64,000 nt of DNA from an uncultured bacterium (GCA_902801985.1 CADCKD010000003.1:84771-148770); one strand, 5' to 3'. Shown: positions 42,401 through 50,737, counted from the first letter of the stretch. Translations and numbers: made by a program. The notes: a model not told the origin generated them from the sequence alone.

Positions 42401-44466
42401 TTTAATTCTTCGTTCTTTTTCAATAAATCAATAACATCTGAAATTTGTGCTTTCAGACCGTCTAATTCAGATATAGAATATTTTAACTCGGTATCTAAAT
42501 CTTCTTTTTTGTTGATAATACTGTTAATTCCGTCAATAGATTTAATAATCTCCGAAAGTTGAGAGCTATTATCTGTATTGTAGTTTATAATTGAAGATTT
42601 AATGCCTGAAATGGCATCATTAAATTCTTCACTTGCAGGAATTTGTAATTTCTTAGTGAACATTTGTTCCAAATTTTCACTAACTTTTTGAGCAATATCA
42701 ACATACTGTTTATCTTTGTCTTCTTTTAAATGATATTTATCTTCTATAAGAGTTTTAATTTCTTCAATTTTTTCTTTAATAATTTCATCATTTGCTGGAA
42801 GTTTGCTTATATATTCTGAAATTGAAACCAATTGATCTTCAATATGTGTGGTTTTATTATCAATAATTTGATTAGTTGATAAAAATTCATCTTGAATTTT
42901 TTCAATTTTTTTACTCACGTCGGAAAGTGTAGAGCCCAAAATGTCCATGGTATCTTTTTCTGAAAGTTTACTTAGTGCCGCCGAAATTTGTTCTTTCAGG
43001 CTGACAACATCTTCTTGCTCGGCTTTATTAGAAAGTTGAGATGCAATACCTTCGGTATTTTCTTTTATTTTTGAATGTACAAGCCAATCTTCAATTGAAG
43101 TTGTTTTGTTATATATGTCTGAAAATTCTTGATCAAATTTTACTTCAGATATTTTGTCGCCAATATCTTGTACGTCTTCTTTTGTTGCAAGGTTTGTAAT
43201 GCTGTTTTCTATATTTGTTTGGCTGTTGCGAATATCTTCAATATCATTTTTAGATGTATTTAGTTCAACTTCCATTTTTGTTAGAAGATTTTCAATATCT
43301 TCTTTTGTCGGGATAAGTTCTGCCATTTTGAATATCGTCTCTCTAAGGCTTTCAATATCCATATTTGAACCGAGTTTGTTGGCTTGTGAAGATATTTTAT
43401 TGGTTAATACATCATTTAAATCTTCAATAATATTTTTGACAGTTGATAAATCTTCTCTTAAAAGTGAAAAAGATGAATTTAAGTCAAAAATATCTCCTTT
43501 AACATTAGATGCTGATATATTTGCAAGCAGATTGTCCAATTTTGAATATACCTGTAATAATGGTTTTTCCAATGTATCAGTATCAGGAATAGCTTCAATA
43601 TCTTTCGTTACTTTCCCTAGTATTTGTTTTACTTCATCTGTTTTTAGGGAAATTTGTTCTGTACATTTTTTCAAGTCAAAATAATCATCTTTTGAAATTG
43701 TTGTCTGAACATCATCAGATGCTTTGTAATCTGCAAAAGAGGATTCTATCTGTTCTGCTTTGTTGATGATACAATCTACAATCCCTTGCGTGTATTTTAG
43801 GTTTTGAGATGTTGTAATGTTTTTGTATATTTCTTCAAGGCTTGAATCATTAACATTATGCTGCTGAAGCATATTTACAATCTCTTCTGTATCTTTAAAG
43901 ATTGATTCTATTTTCTTTTTATTTTCACGTTTAGAACCAATAACGCTTTCATCTGTTAATACTGTTATTACCGGTTTTAAATTCTTATTAACATCATCTG
44001 CGAATTTTTTAAAGGTGTTGTTTATCTGGGAAAGGCTGTTTTTAATCTCCCCAACTGTCTCTTTTTTACTTATATTTTTCAAATCGTGAACTTTAGATTC
44101 GATATCTTTGAGCAAAGATCTTTGATCTTTTGCTGTTGTATTAAAGGATTTTACGCTGTTTAGGAAATTATCAAAATTCTTATTTATTTCAGGCTCTTTT
44201 AATGCGCTTTTCCCTGTCGCATATATCGATTTAAGAGTTTTTTCAATATTTTTCAGTTTAGATGTTGTGATAGCAAATTTGTTATCTATTGAATTTGCCA
44301 AATTACTTATATATTCTTCCAACAGAATATTTGTATCTCCTTTGGCATGTGAATCTATATTTGTTTCAATACATTCCAATAATTTATCAATGCTCTCTGA
44401 GCTTAATGTGTTGCATTTTTTCATCTCTTTTAGTAACTTAACTATCTTATTTGAATCCTGAGCCAT
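39469..44466 (-). CDS. Giant coiled-coil protein (1665 residues)
   Basis: 1665 residues, almost entirely predicted coiled coil: heptad-like spacing of Ile/Leu with Asp, Glu, Lys, Asn, Ser at other positions, very few aromatic or Pro residues. It has no signal peptide and no membrane helix, so it is cytoplasmic unless exported by an unusual route. Near 1230-1285 a short near-repeat recurs (INSVATS, INSVESS, INNVTTS, INSVENL). The C-terminus is a leucine/isoleucine-rich coil (LENKVQNLESEISTMKN). Such proteins may act as scaffolds, cytoskeleton-like filaments or SMC-like spacers, but no ATPase or known anchoring domain is visible. An AAGGATT-type weak site precedes the ATG. Its 3' end overlaps the GlcD-like gene. 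Confidence 0.8.
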   Translation of the reverse strand: MAQDSNKIVKLLKEMKKCNTLSSESIDKLLECIETNIDSHAKGDTNILLEEYISNLANSIDNKFAITTSKLKNIEKTLKSIYATGKSALKEPEINKNFDNFLNSVKSFNTTAKDQRSLLKDIESKVHDLKNISKKETVGEIKNSLSQINNTFKKFADDVNKNLKPVITVLTDESVIGSKRENKKKIESIFKDTEEIVNMLQQHNVNDSSLEEIYKNITTSQNLKYTQGIVDCIINKAEQIESSFADYKASDDVQTTISKDDYFDLKKCTEQISLKTDEVKQILGKVTKDIEAIPDTDTLEKPLLQVYSKLDNLLANISASNVKGDIFDLNSSFSLLREDLSTVKNIIEDLNDVLTNKISSQANKLGSNMDIESLRETIFKMAELIPTKEDIENLLTKMEVELNTSKNDIEDIRNSQTNIENSITNLATKEDVQDIGDKISEVKFDQEFSDIYNKTTSIEDWLVHSKIKENTEGIASQLSNKAEQEDVVSLKEQISAALSKLSEKDTMDILGSTLSDVSKKIEKIQDEFLSTNQIIDNKTTHIEDQLVSISEYISKLPANDEIIKEKIEEIKTLIEDKYHLKEDKDKQYVDIAQKVSENLEQMFTKKLQIPASEEFNDAISGIKSSIINYNTDNSSQLSEIIKSIDGINSIINKKEDLDTELKYSISELDGLKAQISDVIDLLKKNEELKSSENDQTFEAYSANTNNFICERLAELKNDLGSTVGENETQMQQGFVYNTELIEEKTEAILNFIKNATDNEEFNNSIRNNFKEVEDKLSDFKQQIELLNTDLIENLTSKTDSISEALLPLKEQLNEAANSKEIKNLEDKFESLKTIIETSLNNDEEEKEESTEITESLSMLERNIRDYMLGDIDSVIVKVDELKDYIDSSVKTIVPPDPEKMQELHDYVKDINEFQKSQHDLIQNATDIIQENMAMQHDEIKSMIANSMNPDYIIEGVKNLIETNNTSTSNEESIEKLEEIRNEISENNNSLKSMLTVAMNHDELISVIEDLKQNFETKLKKFKNSASDNDNISNSNLDDLRDNLDHYSSVIEKLTGQNEDIASILQNIEVHLDNIEDTQNSISDKVKKRVKVTDTVQTSEFDFTEAFDILKKDIDTLKFRIDGILSNDNFVDKESLENIDSKLEKALDRNWLADIKEYISSNNIAPMLEVMSSKMDILAQANNDLILEDISESINDVSQNIDELQNNIGNTNSKIVKVESKIDDFGNNIHNVENNIEDVKNRIGDFESSINSVATSINSVESSINNVTTSINSVENLITPVENSINKLSLSDEKITSMLDTLNQKIDLISETGGTISDIEEVKDLIHEQQEYISSLEPNDKMDAFKSCLDKLTVDVNKISSENNTDIKNDLKDMKDTLMGAVVNIFDQVSFVEESEDIKDFVEERTDQINENIAQITRQLQQLTTSGEINDYSYSMQDIETDLSKLRLALNEIQNSGTGLPTGELAKITEKLHSITSSVDSLTQEEMKALKDEITNIKEQTRFLIVSADKSYNAMVGEDFGGKINNITKMLEKSNNSDNVVRKALIYMGEWIDSASENMNNINRNSEDIKSIIDNLKTELPNQTQILNVLENKVQNLESEISTMKNIENEITSQQERIDRLEMNIDKILSAIENIDDFGLTGKVEKIDKQISRLSTSIEKLTAYVD

Positions 44467-44646
44467 TTCCCAATCCTTAAATATAACTATCCCTATTTTA
44501 TAATTTTACCAAGATTGCAAATAATAGTAAATTTATTTAACAATATTTATTACAAATGTTAAGAATACCGTATTGATTTAGGTTAAAAACTTTTATTAGT
44601 GTTAGAATAAGAATAAATTCGACAGCAGATTAAGAGGAAGGGATTT

Positions 44647-44862
44647 ATGAGTCATATAGTAGTTGATGAAAACAGATGCAAAGCTTGTTATTTGTGTGTA
44701 AAAGAGTGTCCCAAACATCTTATAAAAGTAAGTAAAGATAAAGTAAACAAATTGGGAAACAGTGTTGTGGAATTTGATGATCCAAATCACGAATGTTTGG
44801 GTTGTGCTATGTGTGCGACAAGATGTCCGGATTTGGCAATTTCAGAGGTATATAGAGGTTAA
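44647..44862 (+). CDS. korD: 2-oxoacid:ferredoxin oxidoreductase, ferredoxin-like delta subunit
   Basis: 71 residues with two 4Fe-4S motifs: CKACYLCVKECPK at 14-26 and CLGCAMCATRCPD near 51-63. It passes electrons from the thiamine-containing subunits to free ferredoxin. It is the first of four genes, with a GAGGAAGGG site upstream and 6 bp to the alpha gene. The order delta-alpha-beta-gamma is that of KorDABC and VorCBA-type enzymes. Confidence 0.9.
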   Translation: MSHIVVDENRCKACYLCVKECPKHLIKVSKDKVNKLGNSVVEFDDPNHECLGCAMCATRCPDLAISEVYRG

Positions 44863-44868
44863 TATTAA

Positions 44869-45933
44869 ATGGTAGAATGTTTAACAAATAAAAAAGTTTT
44901 AATGAAAGGTAATTATGCGATAGCAAATGCTGCAGTTCTTGCAGGTTGTCAATGCTATTTCGGTTATCCTATTACTCCGCAGAGTGAAATCGGTGAGTTT
45001 ATGAGCGGAAAGATGCAAGAACTTGGCAGAGCATATGTTTCTGCGGAGAGTGAACTTGCTGCAATTAATATGACAATAGGGGCATGCTCGACAGGGGTCA
45101 AAGCGATGTCTTCATCTTCATCTTGTGCGGTTGCTCTTATGCAGGAAGCATTATCGTATGCAACAACGGATGAATTGCCGGTTGTATTGGTTAGTGTCAT
45201 GCGCGGAGGTCCGGGATTAGGTAATATTTATCCTTCACAAGGTGATTACACTCAAGCGGTAAAAGGCGGCGGTAATGGAGATTACAGAACAATTGTTCTT
45301 GCACCTTCTACTGTTCAAGAATGTGCAGATTTGACATACAAAGCATTCTATCTTGCTCAAAAATATAGAAATCCTACTATTTTGCTTGCAGATGGTTTAC
45401 TTGGTCAAATGATGGAGCCGGTGGAATTTAAGGAATATCCGTATCCGGAAGTTGATAATTCTTCTTGGCGTCTGTCCGGCACAAAAGACCATAAGGCAAG
45501 AATAATAAGATCATATGGCCCTCTTGCTGATGATAGGTGTGTTTTCTTAGAAAAATTGTTTGATAAATATAAAAAATTAGAAGAAAATGAAACCGAATGG
45601 GAAGAAATTGGCACTGAGGATGCTGATGTAGTTCTGGTAAGTTTTGGCAGTACATCCAGAAATGTTAAAACTGCTGTAAAAATGTGCCGAGAAAAAGGTA
45701 TTAAAGCAGGATTCTTCCGACCTATAACGTTGTTCCCGTTTCCGAACAAAAGATTAAAAGAGCTTTCTAAAACTGTTAAAAAATTCATTACAGTTGAAGT
45801 TAATATGGGACAAATGGTAGATGATGTTCGTCTTGCCGTAAATGGTGTTGTTCCTGTTGAACTTATCCATAAAGGCGTTGGAGCTCCGCCGGATCCGGAA
45901 GTTATATTTAAGCAAATTGAGGAGTTGATATAA
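44869..45933 (+). CDS. korA: 2-oxoacid:ferredoxin oxidoreductase alpha subunit
   Basis: 354 residues. Signatures of the KorA/VorB/PorA pyrimidine-binding subunit: KGNYAIANAAVLAGCQCYFG, YPITPQSEIGEF, SAESELAAINMTIGACSTG, VSVMRGGPGLGNIYPSQGDY, and the C-terminal VEVNMGQMVDDVRLAVNG. It oxidises a 2-oxo acid and CoA to an acyl-CoA, CO2 and reduced ferredoxin. Whether 2-oxoglutarate or a branched-chain 2-oxo acid is the substrate cannot be settled from sequence alone. Stop codon abuts the beta gene's ATG (TAA ATG). Confidence 0.9.
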   Translation: MVECLTNKKVLMKGNYAIANAAVLAGCQCYFGYPITPQSEIGEFMSGKMQELGRAYVSAESELAAINMTIGACSTGVKAMSSSSSCAVALMQEALSYATTDELPVVLVSVMRGGPGLGNIYPSQGDYTQAVKGGGNGDYRTIVLAPSTVQECADLTYKAFYLAQKYRNPTILLADGLLGQMMEPVEFKEYPYPEVDNSSWRLSGTKDHKARIIRSYGPLADDRCVFLEKLFDKYKKLEENETEWEEIGTEDADVVLVSFGSTSRNVKTAVKMCREKGIKAGFFRPITLFPFPNKRLKELSKTVKKFITVEVNMGQMVDDVRLAVNGVVPVELIHKGVGAPPDPEVIFKQIEELI

Positions 45934-46689
45934 ATGGCTACACAAGTTTTTAAAATCCCAAATACAATAAAAAAAGATGCGAAATTCACGTTTTGTCCGG
46001 GTTGTGATCATGGCGTAGCTGTAAGACTGGTTGCGGAATGTTTAGAAGAACTTGGAGTAATCGATAACACCATTGCCGTTTGCGGTATTGGTTGTTCGGT
46101 TACAATTTACGATTTTATTGATATGGATGCACTTGAAGCTCCGCACGGCAGATCTGTTGCTGAGGCAACAGGTGTAAAAAGAGCCAAACCTGATAAATTC
46201 GTGTTTACCTACTCAGGTGATGGAGATTATGCTTCTATTGGCTTGGCTGAAGGTATGCATGCCGCACTAAGAGGTGAAAAAATCACATCAATTTGTATAA
46301 ATAATACAACTTATGGCATGACAGGAGGGCAACTGGGGCCGACAACTATGCTCGGGCAGGTTACTACAACATCTCCTACGGGCCGTAATATTGAATACTA
46401 CGGCTATCCGATTAAACTTGCTGAACATATTGCTTTATGTGACGGTACTGCGTTTAGTGCCAGAGTTTCATTGGATACAGTTGCTAATATTAAAAAAGCA
46501 AAACAGGCAATTAAAAAGGCTTTTGAAGTTCAGCTAAAAGGCTTAGGTTATAGTTTTGTTGAAATTCTTTCAACTTGCCCTACAAATTGGAGAATGACTC
46601 CGGACAAGGCTCATGAAAGAGTTCAAAATGAAATGATGCAGGTATTTAAACCTGGTATTTATAAAGATGTTACAGTAGAAAATGTTTAA
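45934..46689 (+). CDS. korB: 2-oxoacid:ferredoxin oxidoreductase beta subunit
   Basis: 251 residues. The thiamine-diphosphate-binding subunit: FCPGCDHGVAVRLVAEC, GIGCSVTIYDFIDMD, HGRSVAEATGVKRAKPD, TYSGDGDYASIGLAEGMHAA (GDG motif) and NNTTYGMTGGQLGPTT (metal/ThDP site). The Cys pair in CPGCDHG may bind a 4Fe-4S cluster as in related enzymes. GAGGAG lies 10 nt before the ATG inside the alpha gene. It ends 21 bp before the gamma gene. Confidence 0.92.
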   Translation: MATQVFKIPNTIKKDAKFTFCPGCDHGVAVRLVAECLEELGVIDNTIAVCGIGCSVTIYDFIDMDALEAPHGRSVAEATGVKRAKPDKFVFTYSGDGDYASIGLAEGMHAALRGEKITSICINNTTYGMTGGQLGPTTMLGQVTTTSPTGRNIEYYGYPIKLAEHIALCDGTAFSARVSLDTVANIKKAKQAIKKAFEVQLKGLGYSFVEILSTCPTNWRMTPDKAHERVQNEMMQVFKPGIYKDVTVENV

Positions 46690-46710
46690 AAACAGTAAGA
46701 GGAAATAATA

Positions 46711-47259
46711 ATGGAAAAGGATTTTATAATAGCAGGTTTTGGAGGACAGGGGGTTCTTTTGGCAGGAGAAGTTCTTGCGAATGCATTCATGCTTGATGAT
46801 AAAAATGTTACTTGGTACCCGTCATATGGAGCAGAGATGCGCGGAGGAACGGTAAATTGTTCTGTTGTCATGTCCGATACTGAAGTAAGTGCCGTTCAAA
46901 AAGCAAAAGCTGAATTTATTACTGTTTTAAATCAGGCTTCTTTTGATAAATTTGTCTCTTGTGTCAAAAAAGGCGGTTCTATTATCGTAAATTCTTCTCT
47001 TGCGGCGATTAAAAAGACAAGAGAAGATATAAATTATATTTTCGTGCCTATAACAAAATTGGCTCAAGAAAAGTTAGGAAATATAAAAATGGCTAATATA
47101 TTGGCTCTTGGCGTATTATCAAGGGTAAGTAAATTAGTTTCTTTAGAAACTTTGGAAAAAGCGTTATACACCGTTATTCCACCCCATAGAGCAAATCTTA
47201 TACCTAAAAATATCGAAGCTCTAAAACTCGGTTATGAGTATGATTTATTGAAAGTATAG
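46711..47259 (+). CDS. korC: 2-oxoacid:ferredoxin oxidoreductase gamma subunit
   Basis: 182 residues. Signatures: DFIIAGFGGQGVLLAGEVLAN, TWYPSYGAEMRGGTVNCSVV and PPHRANLIPKNIEALKLG. It completes the four-subunit enzyme. An AGAGGAAA site precedes the ATG. No strong terminator follows; only a weak AAAATCA/TGATTTT hairpin at 47263-47286. Confidence 0.92.
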   Translation: MEKDFIIAGFGGQGVLLAGEVLANAFMLDDKNVTWYPSYGAEMRGGTVNCSVVMSDTEVSAVQKAKAEFITVLNQASFDKFVSCVKKGGSIIVNSSLAAIKKTREDINYIFVPITKLAQEKLGNIKMANILALGVLSRVSKLVSLETLEKALYTVIPPHRANLIPKNIEALKLGYEYDLLKV

Positions 47260-47340
47260 TTCAAAATCACCTAAAAAGTTGATTTTAAATTTTACTGCAA
47301 GGTATATTCTTAAAAAGTAAAATGAAAGGTCCTAATAAAA

Positions 47341-47571
47341 GTGAAACAAGAACTTATTGCCTCTATCAAGCAAAAAGAAATTCAACTGGCGAAATTAAAA
47401 AAACATATTAATAAAAGTGAAATTTGCTCAGATTTATACGACAAAGTGTTAATAGAAAAAGCTATATTGAAAAAACAATTGGATGAGCTTTCTAATCGTT
47501 CTATTGTCGGACGTATTAAACATTTGATACCTCACAAAGAAAAATTAATTTGTGATTATTTCAAAGGATAA
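47341..47571 (+). CDS. Small hypothetical charged helical protein
   Basis: 76 residues, starting at a GTG (47341) with AAAGG 10 nt upstream. Strongly charged and predicted helical, with two coil-like segments (SIKQKEIQLAKLKKHINKSE, EKAILKKQLDELSN) and a basic C-terminus. No signal peptide or membrane segment. It starts 81 bp after korC and ends 4 bp before the convergent OmpH-like gene. Unknown function. Confidence 0.55.
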   Translation: MKQELIASIKQKEIQLAKLKKHINKSEICSDLYDKVLIEKAILKKQLDELSNRSIVGRIKHLIPHKEKLICDYFKG

Positions 47572-47575
47572 TTTT

Positions 47576-48037
47576 TTATTTCATGTTGTGAATGACATTT
47601 TGGGTAATGTCATCGCCGCCTGAAATGACCATTCCTGTCGGTAATACAAGGTTGTAATTTGTCTTTTTTGCTTCTTGTGAAACAAGGGTTTTTACTTTGT
47701 TTGTGATTTTTATCATGTTTTTATTGTAATCTTCATCCATTGCAAGTTTTTTGTCTTCAATCTCTTTTCGGTATTTTGATTCCATTTGAGTAATTTTGTT
47801 TCTGTCTTGCTCATTTGCTATTTCATTTTGTGCTTTCGATATAAGAGTATTAATCTCATTCATTTGCTTTTCTTGAGATGATTTCAGGTTTTGCAGGTCT
47901 GTGGATTTTTCAAGTATTTGCGGGATATCAACAACTGCAACTTTGTATTTTGGGAATGAAACTGCAACGTCATTTGTACTGTATCCTACTAAAAAACACA
48001 CAACACATGCCCCAATAATCCACATATTATTTTTCAT
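47576..48037 (-). CDS. OmpH/Skp-like periplasmic chaperone protein
   Basis: 153 residues from the ATG at 48037, which has an AAGGAG site 7 nt upstream; a longer open frame to 48157 has no such site. The N-terminal hydrophobic helix MWIIGACVVCFLVGY is a signal peptide or anchor. Then FPKYKVAVVDIPQILEKSTD, the first strand and helix of OmpH/Skp, a long charged coiled coil (STDLQNLKSSQEKQMNEINT), and a C-terminal strand YNLVLPTGMVISGG. Skp-type proteins hold unfolded outer-membrane proteins in the periplasm, which points to a diderm cell envelope. Single gene here. Confidence 0.75.
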   Translation of the reverse strand: MKNNMWIIGACVVCFLVGYSTNDVAVSFPKYKVAVVDIPQILEKSTDLQNLKSSQEKQMNEINTLISKAQNEIANEQDRNKITQMESKYRKEIEDKKLAMDEDYNKNMIKITNKVKTLVSQEAKKTNYNLVLPTGMVISGGDDITQNVIHNMK

Positions 48038-48108
48038 AATTTTCTCCTTCTCTTCTGAACAATCAAATATTAAATTCATTTCTTTCCTTTTTAAATTGTC
48101 TAACAGGC

Positions 48109-48139
48109 TAAAAAAAATATCTCTCATGTGAGAGATATT
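48109..48139 (-). terminator. Terminator of the gene at 48190
   Basis: AATATCTCTCA-TG-TGAGAGATATT is a perfect 11-bp stem, followed on the minus strand by a run of about seven T. It lies about 50 bp past the stop codon. Confidence 0.88.
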
Positions 48140-48189
48140 AAACTTTTTTATAAACACGATGTATTCTTATTTCGGGGACATAGATTATA

Positions 48190-48714
48190 TTATGCAAATA
48201 TATTTTTTAACTTATCTGCTTCTTTTGCTTCTTGTTCTTCTTTTGAATTTTTATTATTCATTAATAATTCTCCGTTGTAGAAAGGATTTGAACCTTCTTT
48301 GTCTTTTGCTGTCGGAGCAGTGAATATACTCATAAATTTTGTTTTATTTGAATCTGAAACTTTTTGAGTTTCTGTTACAACTTCATTTACCGCCGGAACA
48401 ATTTTACCTTCAACTCTGTTTGCTACTGCTGCTTGAGAGTTTAAAAATTGAATTGACTTTAATGCTTCGGTGTTCAATTGAAATTGTAGTGCATTATTCA
48501 TTGCAATTTGTTTTTGTGCATTTGCATCAATTTTACCCTGATATAAATCAATTCCCAGTTCTACCGGTTTTGCATATGATGTTGTTTGATTTGTATTTGC
48601 GTATTGAGAACTTTTTTGAGCTGCACGATTCAAAATCTCTTTTGATACTTCTTTTAATACTGAAGTATCAATTCCGTTTTGATATAAAGATGTATAATTA
48701 ACGTTCAGACTCAT
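48190..48714 (-). CDS. Hypothetical Asn/Gln-rich protein
   Basis: 174 residues from the ATG at 48714 (AAAGGGAT upstream; an in-frame start at 48756 lacks a site). Starts MSLNVNYTSLYQNGIDTSV, polar and without a signal peptide. It is helical and rich in Asn, Gln, Ala and Lys, and ends with a charged stretch (KEEQEAKEADKLKNIFA). Not a family I recognise. Its own terminator follows. The N-terminus is similar in style to other uncharacterised non-signal proteins in this window. Confidence 0.6.
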   Translation of the reverse strand: MSLNVNYTSLYQNGIDTSVLKEVSKEILNRAAQKSSQYANTNQTTSYAKPVELGIDLYQGKIDANAQKQIAMNNALQFQLNTEALKSIQFLNSQAAVANRVEGKIVPAVNEVVTETQKVSDSNKTKFMSIFTAPTAKDKEGSNPFYNGELLMNNKNSKEEQEAKEADKLKNIFA

Positions 48715-48862
48715 CCATTTATCCCTTTTGTTTCCGTACATTATTGTATTCGGCATATTTGTATAAAATCTTTAATAATTTATCACTTATTGTTAATATT
48801 TTGTTACATTTATAGTACTAATTTAATGGCAATTTTTTATAAATAGTTGTTTTAATTAATGT

Positions 48863-49171
48863 ATGGAAGGAAAATTACAGGTAGAAAATCCATTAAATAA
48901 ACCCATGCATTATGGTAATGACGGGCCAAGAGTAGGTGTAGTTCCAACTCCCGGGTATTTGCCAATGCCAAAAATTTATTCCGGCTCTGATTGTTTAAAT
49001 CAATACAATCAGATGCAAAAAGATTTATATATTTCTCAAAGGACTGCAAGACCAAAGAAAAAAGGTGCGCCTAAGATAATAAAGATATTATTCGGTGCAT
49101 TTGCCGCGTACATATTATGTGCTCTTGCTAAACCGTCTTTAACAAAATTCTTCGGTAAATTTAAAAGATAG
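48863..49171 (+). CDS. Small single-helix membrane protein
   Basis: 102 residues. A Pro/Gly-rich polar N-terminal part (NDGPRVGVVPTPGYLPMPK), a basic stretch (TARPKKKGAPKIIK) and one C-terminal membrane helix (ILFGAFAAYILCALAKP), then a short basic tail (FFGKFKR). Probably a tail-anchored inner membrane protein with its N-terminus in the cytoplasm. There is no clear ribosome binding site before the ATG. Unknown function. Confidence 0.5.
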   Translation: MEGKLQVENPLNKPMHYGNDGPRVGVVPTPGYLPMPKIYSGSDCLNQYNQMQKDLYISQRTARPKKKGAPKIIKILFGAFAAYILCALAKPSLTKFFGKFKR

Positions 49172-49176
49172 TCTTG

Positions 49177-50004
49177 TTATTCTGTGACTTCAAACTCTCT
49201 AAGTTGAGTATAAATTATAGGAGAGAATTCTTTAGATGTCACGATATCAATTATTTTGTACGAATTTGGTACATTTATAATTGATGGAGTTGAAATGTGG
49301 TAAACTCCGTCTTTCATATTTTCACCGTTAGTATGGAAATGCCCTGATAATACGGCAAGTACGTTGTCGTGTTTGGAGAGCATATTTTGGTATTCTTCAA
49401 CTTTATATGTTCTGTGTGTTTTTAATTTGTTTTCTACCCCATCAGGATATTCAACAGGGAAATGTTGGAATATTATCGCATTTTGTTTCTCATTTTTTGA
49501 CAAAGTTTGATCAACCCAGTTTAGTGTGTCTTTTCTGTAATATCCAATAGAGCCGGGTATTACTTCTTTTGCACCGTCTACGACTAAAAATAAAAAGCCG
49601 TTTTTAGAGAATTTATAATTTGCAGTTTTTTGTCTGTAAAACGGATTGCCTTCTCTTAAAATCTCAAAATATCTTATTTTGGACATTTTTTTGTTCTTAT
49701 AAACGTCATGATTGCCCAAAGCTATATAATATGGAACTTTAAGTTTTTTTATTATTGAGATAAATGTTCTTAAATTGTCTTCTGTCGGGTTGTTTATGTT
49801 ATCTCCGGTAAAGACAACAAATGCGATTTCAGGCTGAGAATTTATATCTGCTATTGCACTTTTAAGAACCTTTTGAGAATATTCAGATCCTGTTGAAATA
49901 TGTGCATCTGTTATTTGAACAAATTTTATATTTTCTGCTTGAGCTTTTGTTGTTGTAAAAATCAAGCATATTATTAAACAAAAAAGTGCAAAAATCCTCT
50001 TCAT
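49177..50004 (-). CDS. Secreted calcineurin-like metallophosphoesterase
   Basis: 275 residues. Signal peptide MKRIFALFCLIICLIFTTT, then KAQA, with cleavage likely at residue 23. Metal-binding motifs in order: ITDAHIS (D-x-H), FTGDNINN (GD), LGNHDVY (GNHD), the His in IFQHFPVEY and SGHFHTNG (GHxH). This is a complete dinuclear site. The substrate is unknown; secreted relatives act on phosphoesters or lipid phosphates. AGGGAGA lies upstream of the ATG. Divergent from the S4-domain gene. Confidence 0.9.
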   Translation of the reverse strand: MKRIFALFCLIICLIFTTTKAQAENIKFVQITDAHISTGSEYSQKVLKSAIADINSQPEIAFVVFTGDNINNPTEDNLRTFISIIKKLKVPYYIALGNHDVYKNKKMSKIRYFEILREGNPFYRQKTANYKFSKNGFLFLVVDGAKEVIPGSIGYYRKDTLNWVDQTLSKNEKQNAIIFQHFPVEYPDGVENKLKTHRTYKVEEYQNMLSKHDNVLAVLSGHFHTNGENMKDGVYHISTPSIINVPNSYKIIDIVTSKEFSPIIYTQLREFEVTE

Positions 50005-50053
50005 ATATACATTCTCCCTATAAACCTAATTATAGCATGAAAATTACAAAATG

Positions 50054-50062
50054 TGCTATAAT
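50054..50062 (+). promoter_or_regulatory. Extended -10 (TGCTATAAT) 6 nt before the ATG
   Basis: TGC-TATAAT is an extended -10 box; CGTGCC follows and then the ATG at 50069. There is no ribosome binding site, so the mRNA of the S4-domain gene is probably leaderless. Confidence 0.55.
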
Positions 50063-50068
50063 CGTGCC

Positions 50069-50317
50069 ATGAGATTAGATAAATTTTTAAAAGTTTCAAG
50101 GTTAATAAAGCGCCGTACTGTCGCAAATGAGGTGTCTGATATGGGCAGAGTGTTCATCAACGGCAATCCTGCAAAACCTGCAAAACAAGTCAAAGAAAAT
50201 GATATTATTGAGATTGAATATGCTTCAAGAACTCTTAAAGTTAAAGTTTTAAAAGTTCCGTCTAATGCTGTTAGTGTGCAAGAAGCTCCAAATTTGTATT
50301 CCATTTTAGAAGAATAA
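50069..50317 (+). CDS. S4-domain RNA-binding protein (RqcP/Hsp15-like)
   Basis: 82 residues from the ATG at 50069; an in-frame ATG at 50051 would overlap the -10 box. It is a single S4 fold: MRLDKFLKVSRLIKRRTVAN, then MGRVFINGNPAKPAKQVK and IEIEYASRTLKVKVL. Proteins of this type (RqcP, Hsp15) bind stalled 50S-tRNA complexes and help in ribosome quality control or recycling. The order of residues is close to RqcP/YabO. It stands alone; no RqcH gene is in the window. Confidence 0.88.
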   Translation: MRLDKFLKVSRLIKRRTVANEVSDMGRVFINGNPAKPAKQVKENDIIEIEYASRTLKVKVLKVPSNAVSVQEAPNLYSILEE

Positions 50318-50416
50318 ATTATTAAGCATTGTAACAAAATAATGTTTAACTGAAATTCCGTATTTATAAAAAACTTTATTTAATTATAGAGAGCAGATTA
50401 TACGGAGATATTTAAG

Positions 50417-50695
50417 ATGGTTGACGGTATTCAAGGTAATGGACGAGTAAATTCAAATATTAAGTTAAATAATATTGAAAAATTAAAAAATTCTATCGCT
50501 GCACCTTTAGGTGTTTTTGGATTTGGCAAAGCTAAAGAAACCTCTTATTCAGGACCGGTTGAGGCTTTGGCTGCAAAATTTAATTTTGAAGCTCCAAAAT
50601 ATCCAAAAGGCGGTATTAAAGAGAACTTAGTCATAAAAGCGGAAGATTATATTCCGGATGATGTATTCAAAGAGAATGCATATTGCGAGGTTTAG
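50417..50695 (+). CDS. Small hypothetical protein
   Basis: 92 residues with an ACGGAG site about 10 nt upstream of the ATG. The N-terminus is Asn/Gly-rich and polar (MVDGIQGNGRVNSNIKLNN), followed by APLGVFGFGKAKETSYSGPV and a C-terminus ending ENAYCEV. No signal peptide or membrane helix. Function unknown. The N-terminal half resembles in style the polar leaders of the PlsC-like and M16 proteins. A symmetric terminator follows. Confidence 0.6.
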   Translation: MVDGIQGNGRVNSNIKLNNIEKLKNSIAAPLGVFGFGKAKETSYSGPVEALAAKFNFEAPKYPKGGIKENLVIKAEDYIPDDVFKENAYCEV

Positions 50696-50700
50696 TCAAA

Positions 50701-50737
50701 AAAAAGAGATAAGTTTTAACTTATCTCTTTTTTTTGT
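50701..50737. terminator. Bidirectional terminator between the 92-residue gene and rpmA
   Basis: A perfect 15-bp inverted repeat (AAAAAGAGATAAGTT with AACTTATCTCTTTTT) around TT, with T-runs on both strands (eleven T on plus; TTTTTTTGACT on minus). It ends transcription of both convergent units. Confidence 0.88.

Noticed and set aside
40583..43684. Several open frames opposite to the coiled-coil gene
   Set aside because: They mirror the biased Ser/Phe/Ile complement of the coiled-coil codons and have no ribosome binding sites.
45405..45989. 194-codon frame opposite korA/korB
   Set aside because: Shadow of two well-conserved genes; no ribosome binding site and no recognisable domain.
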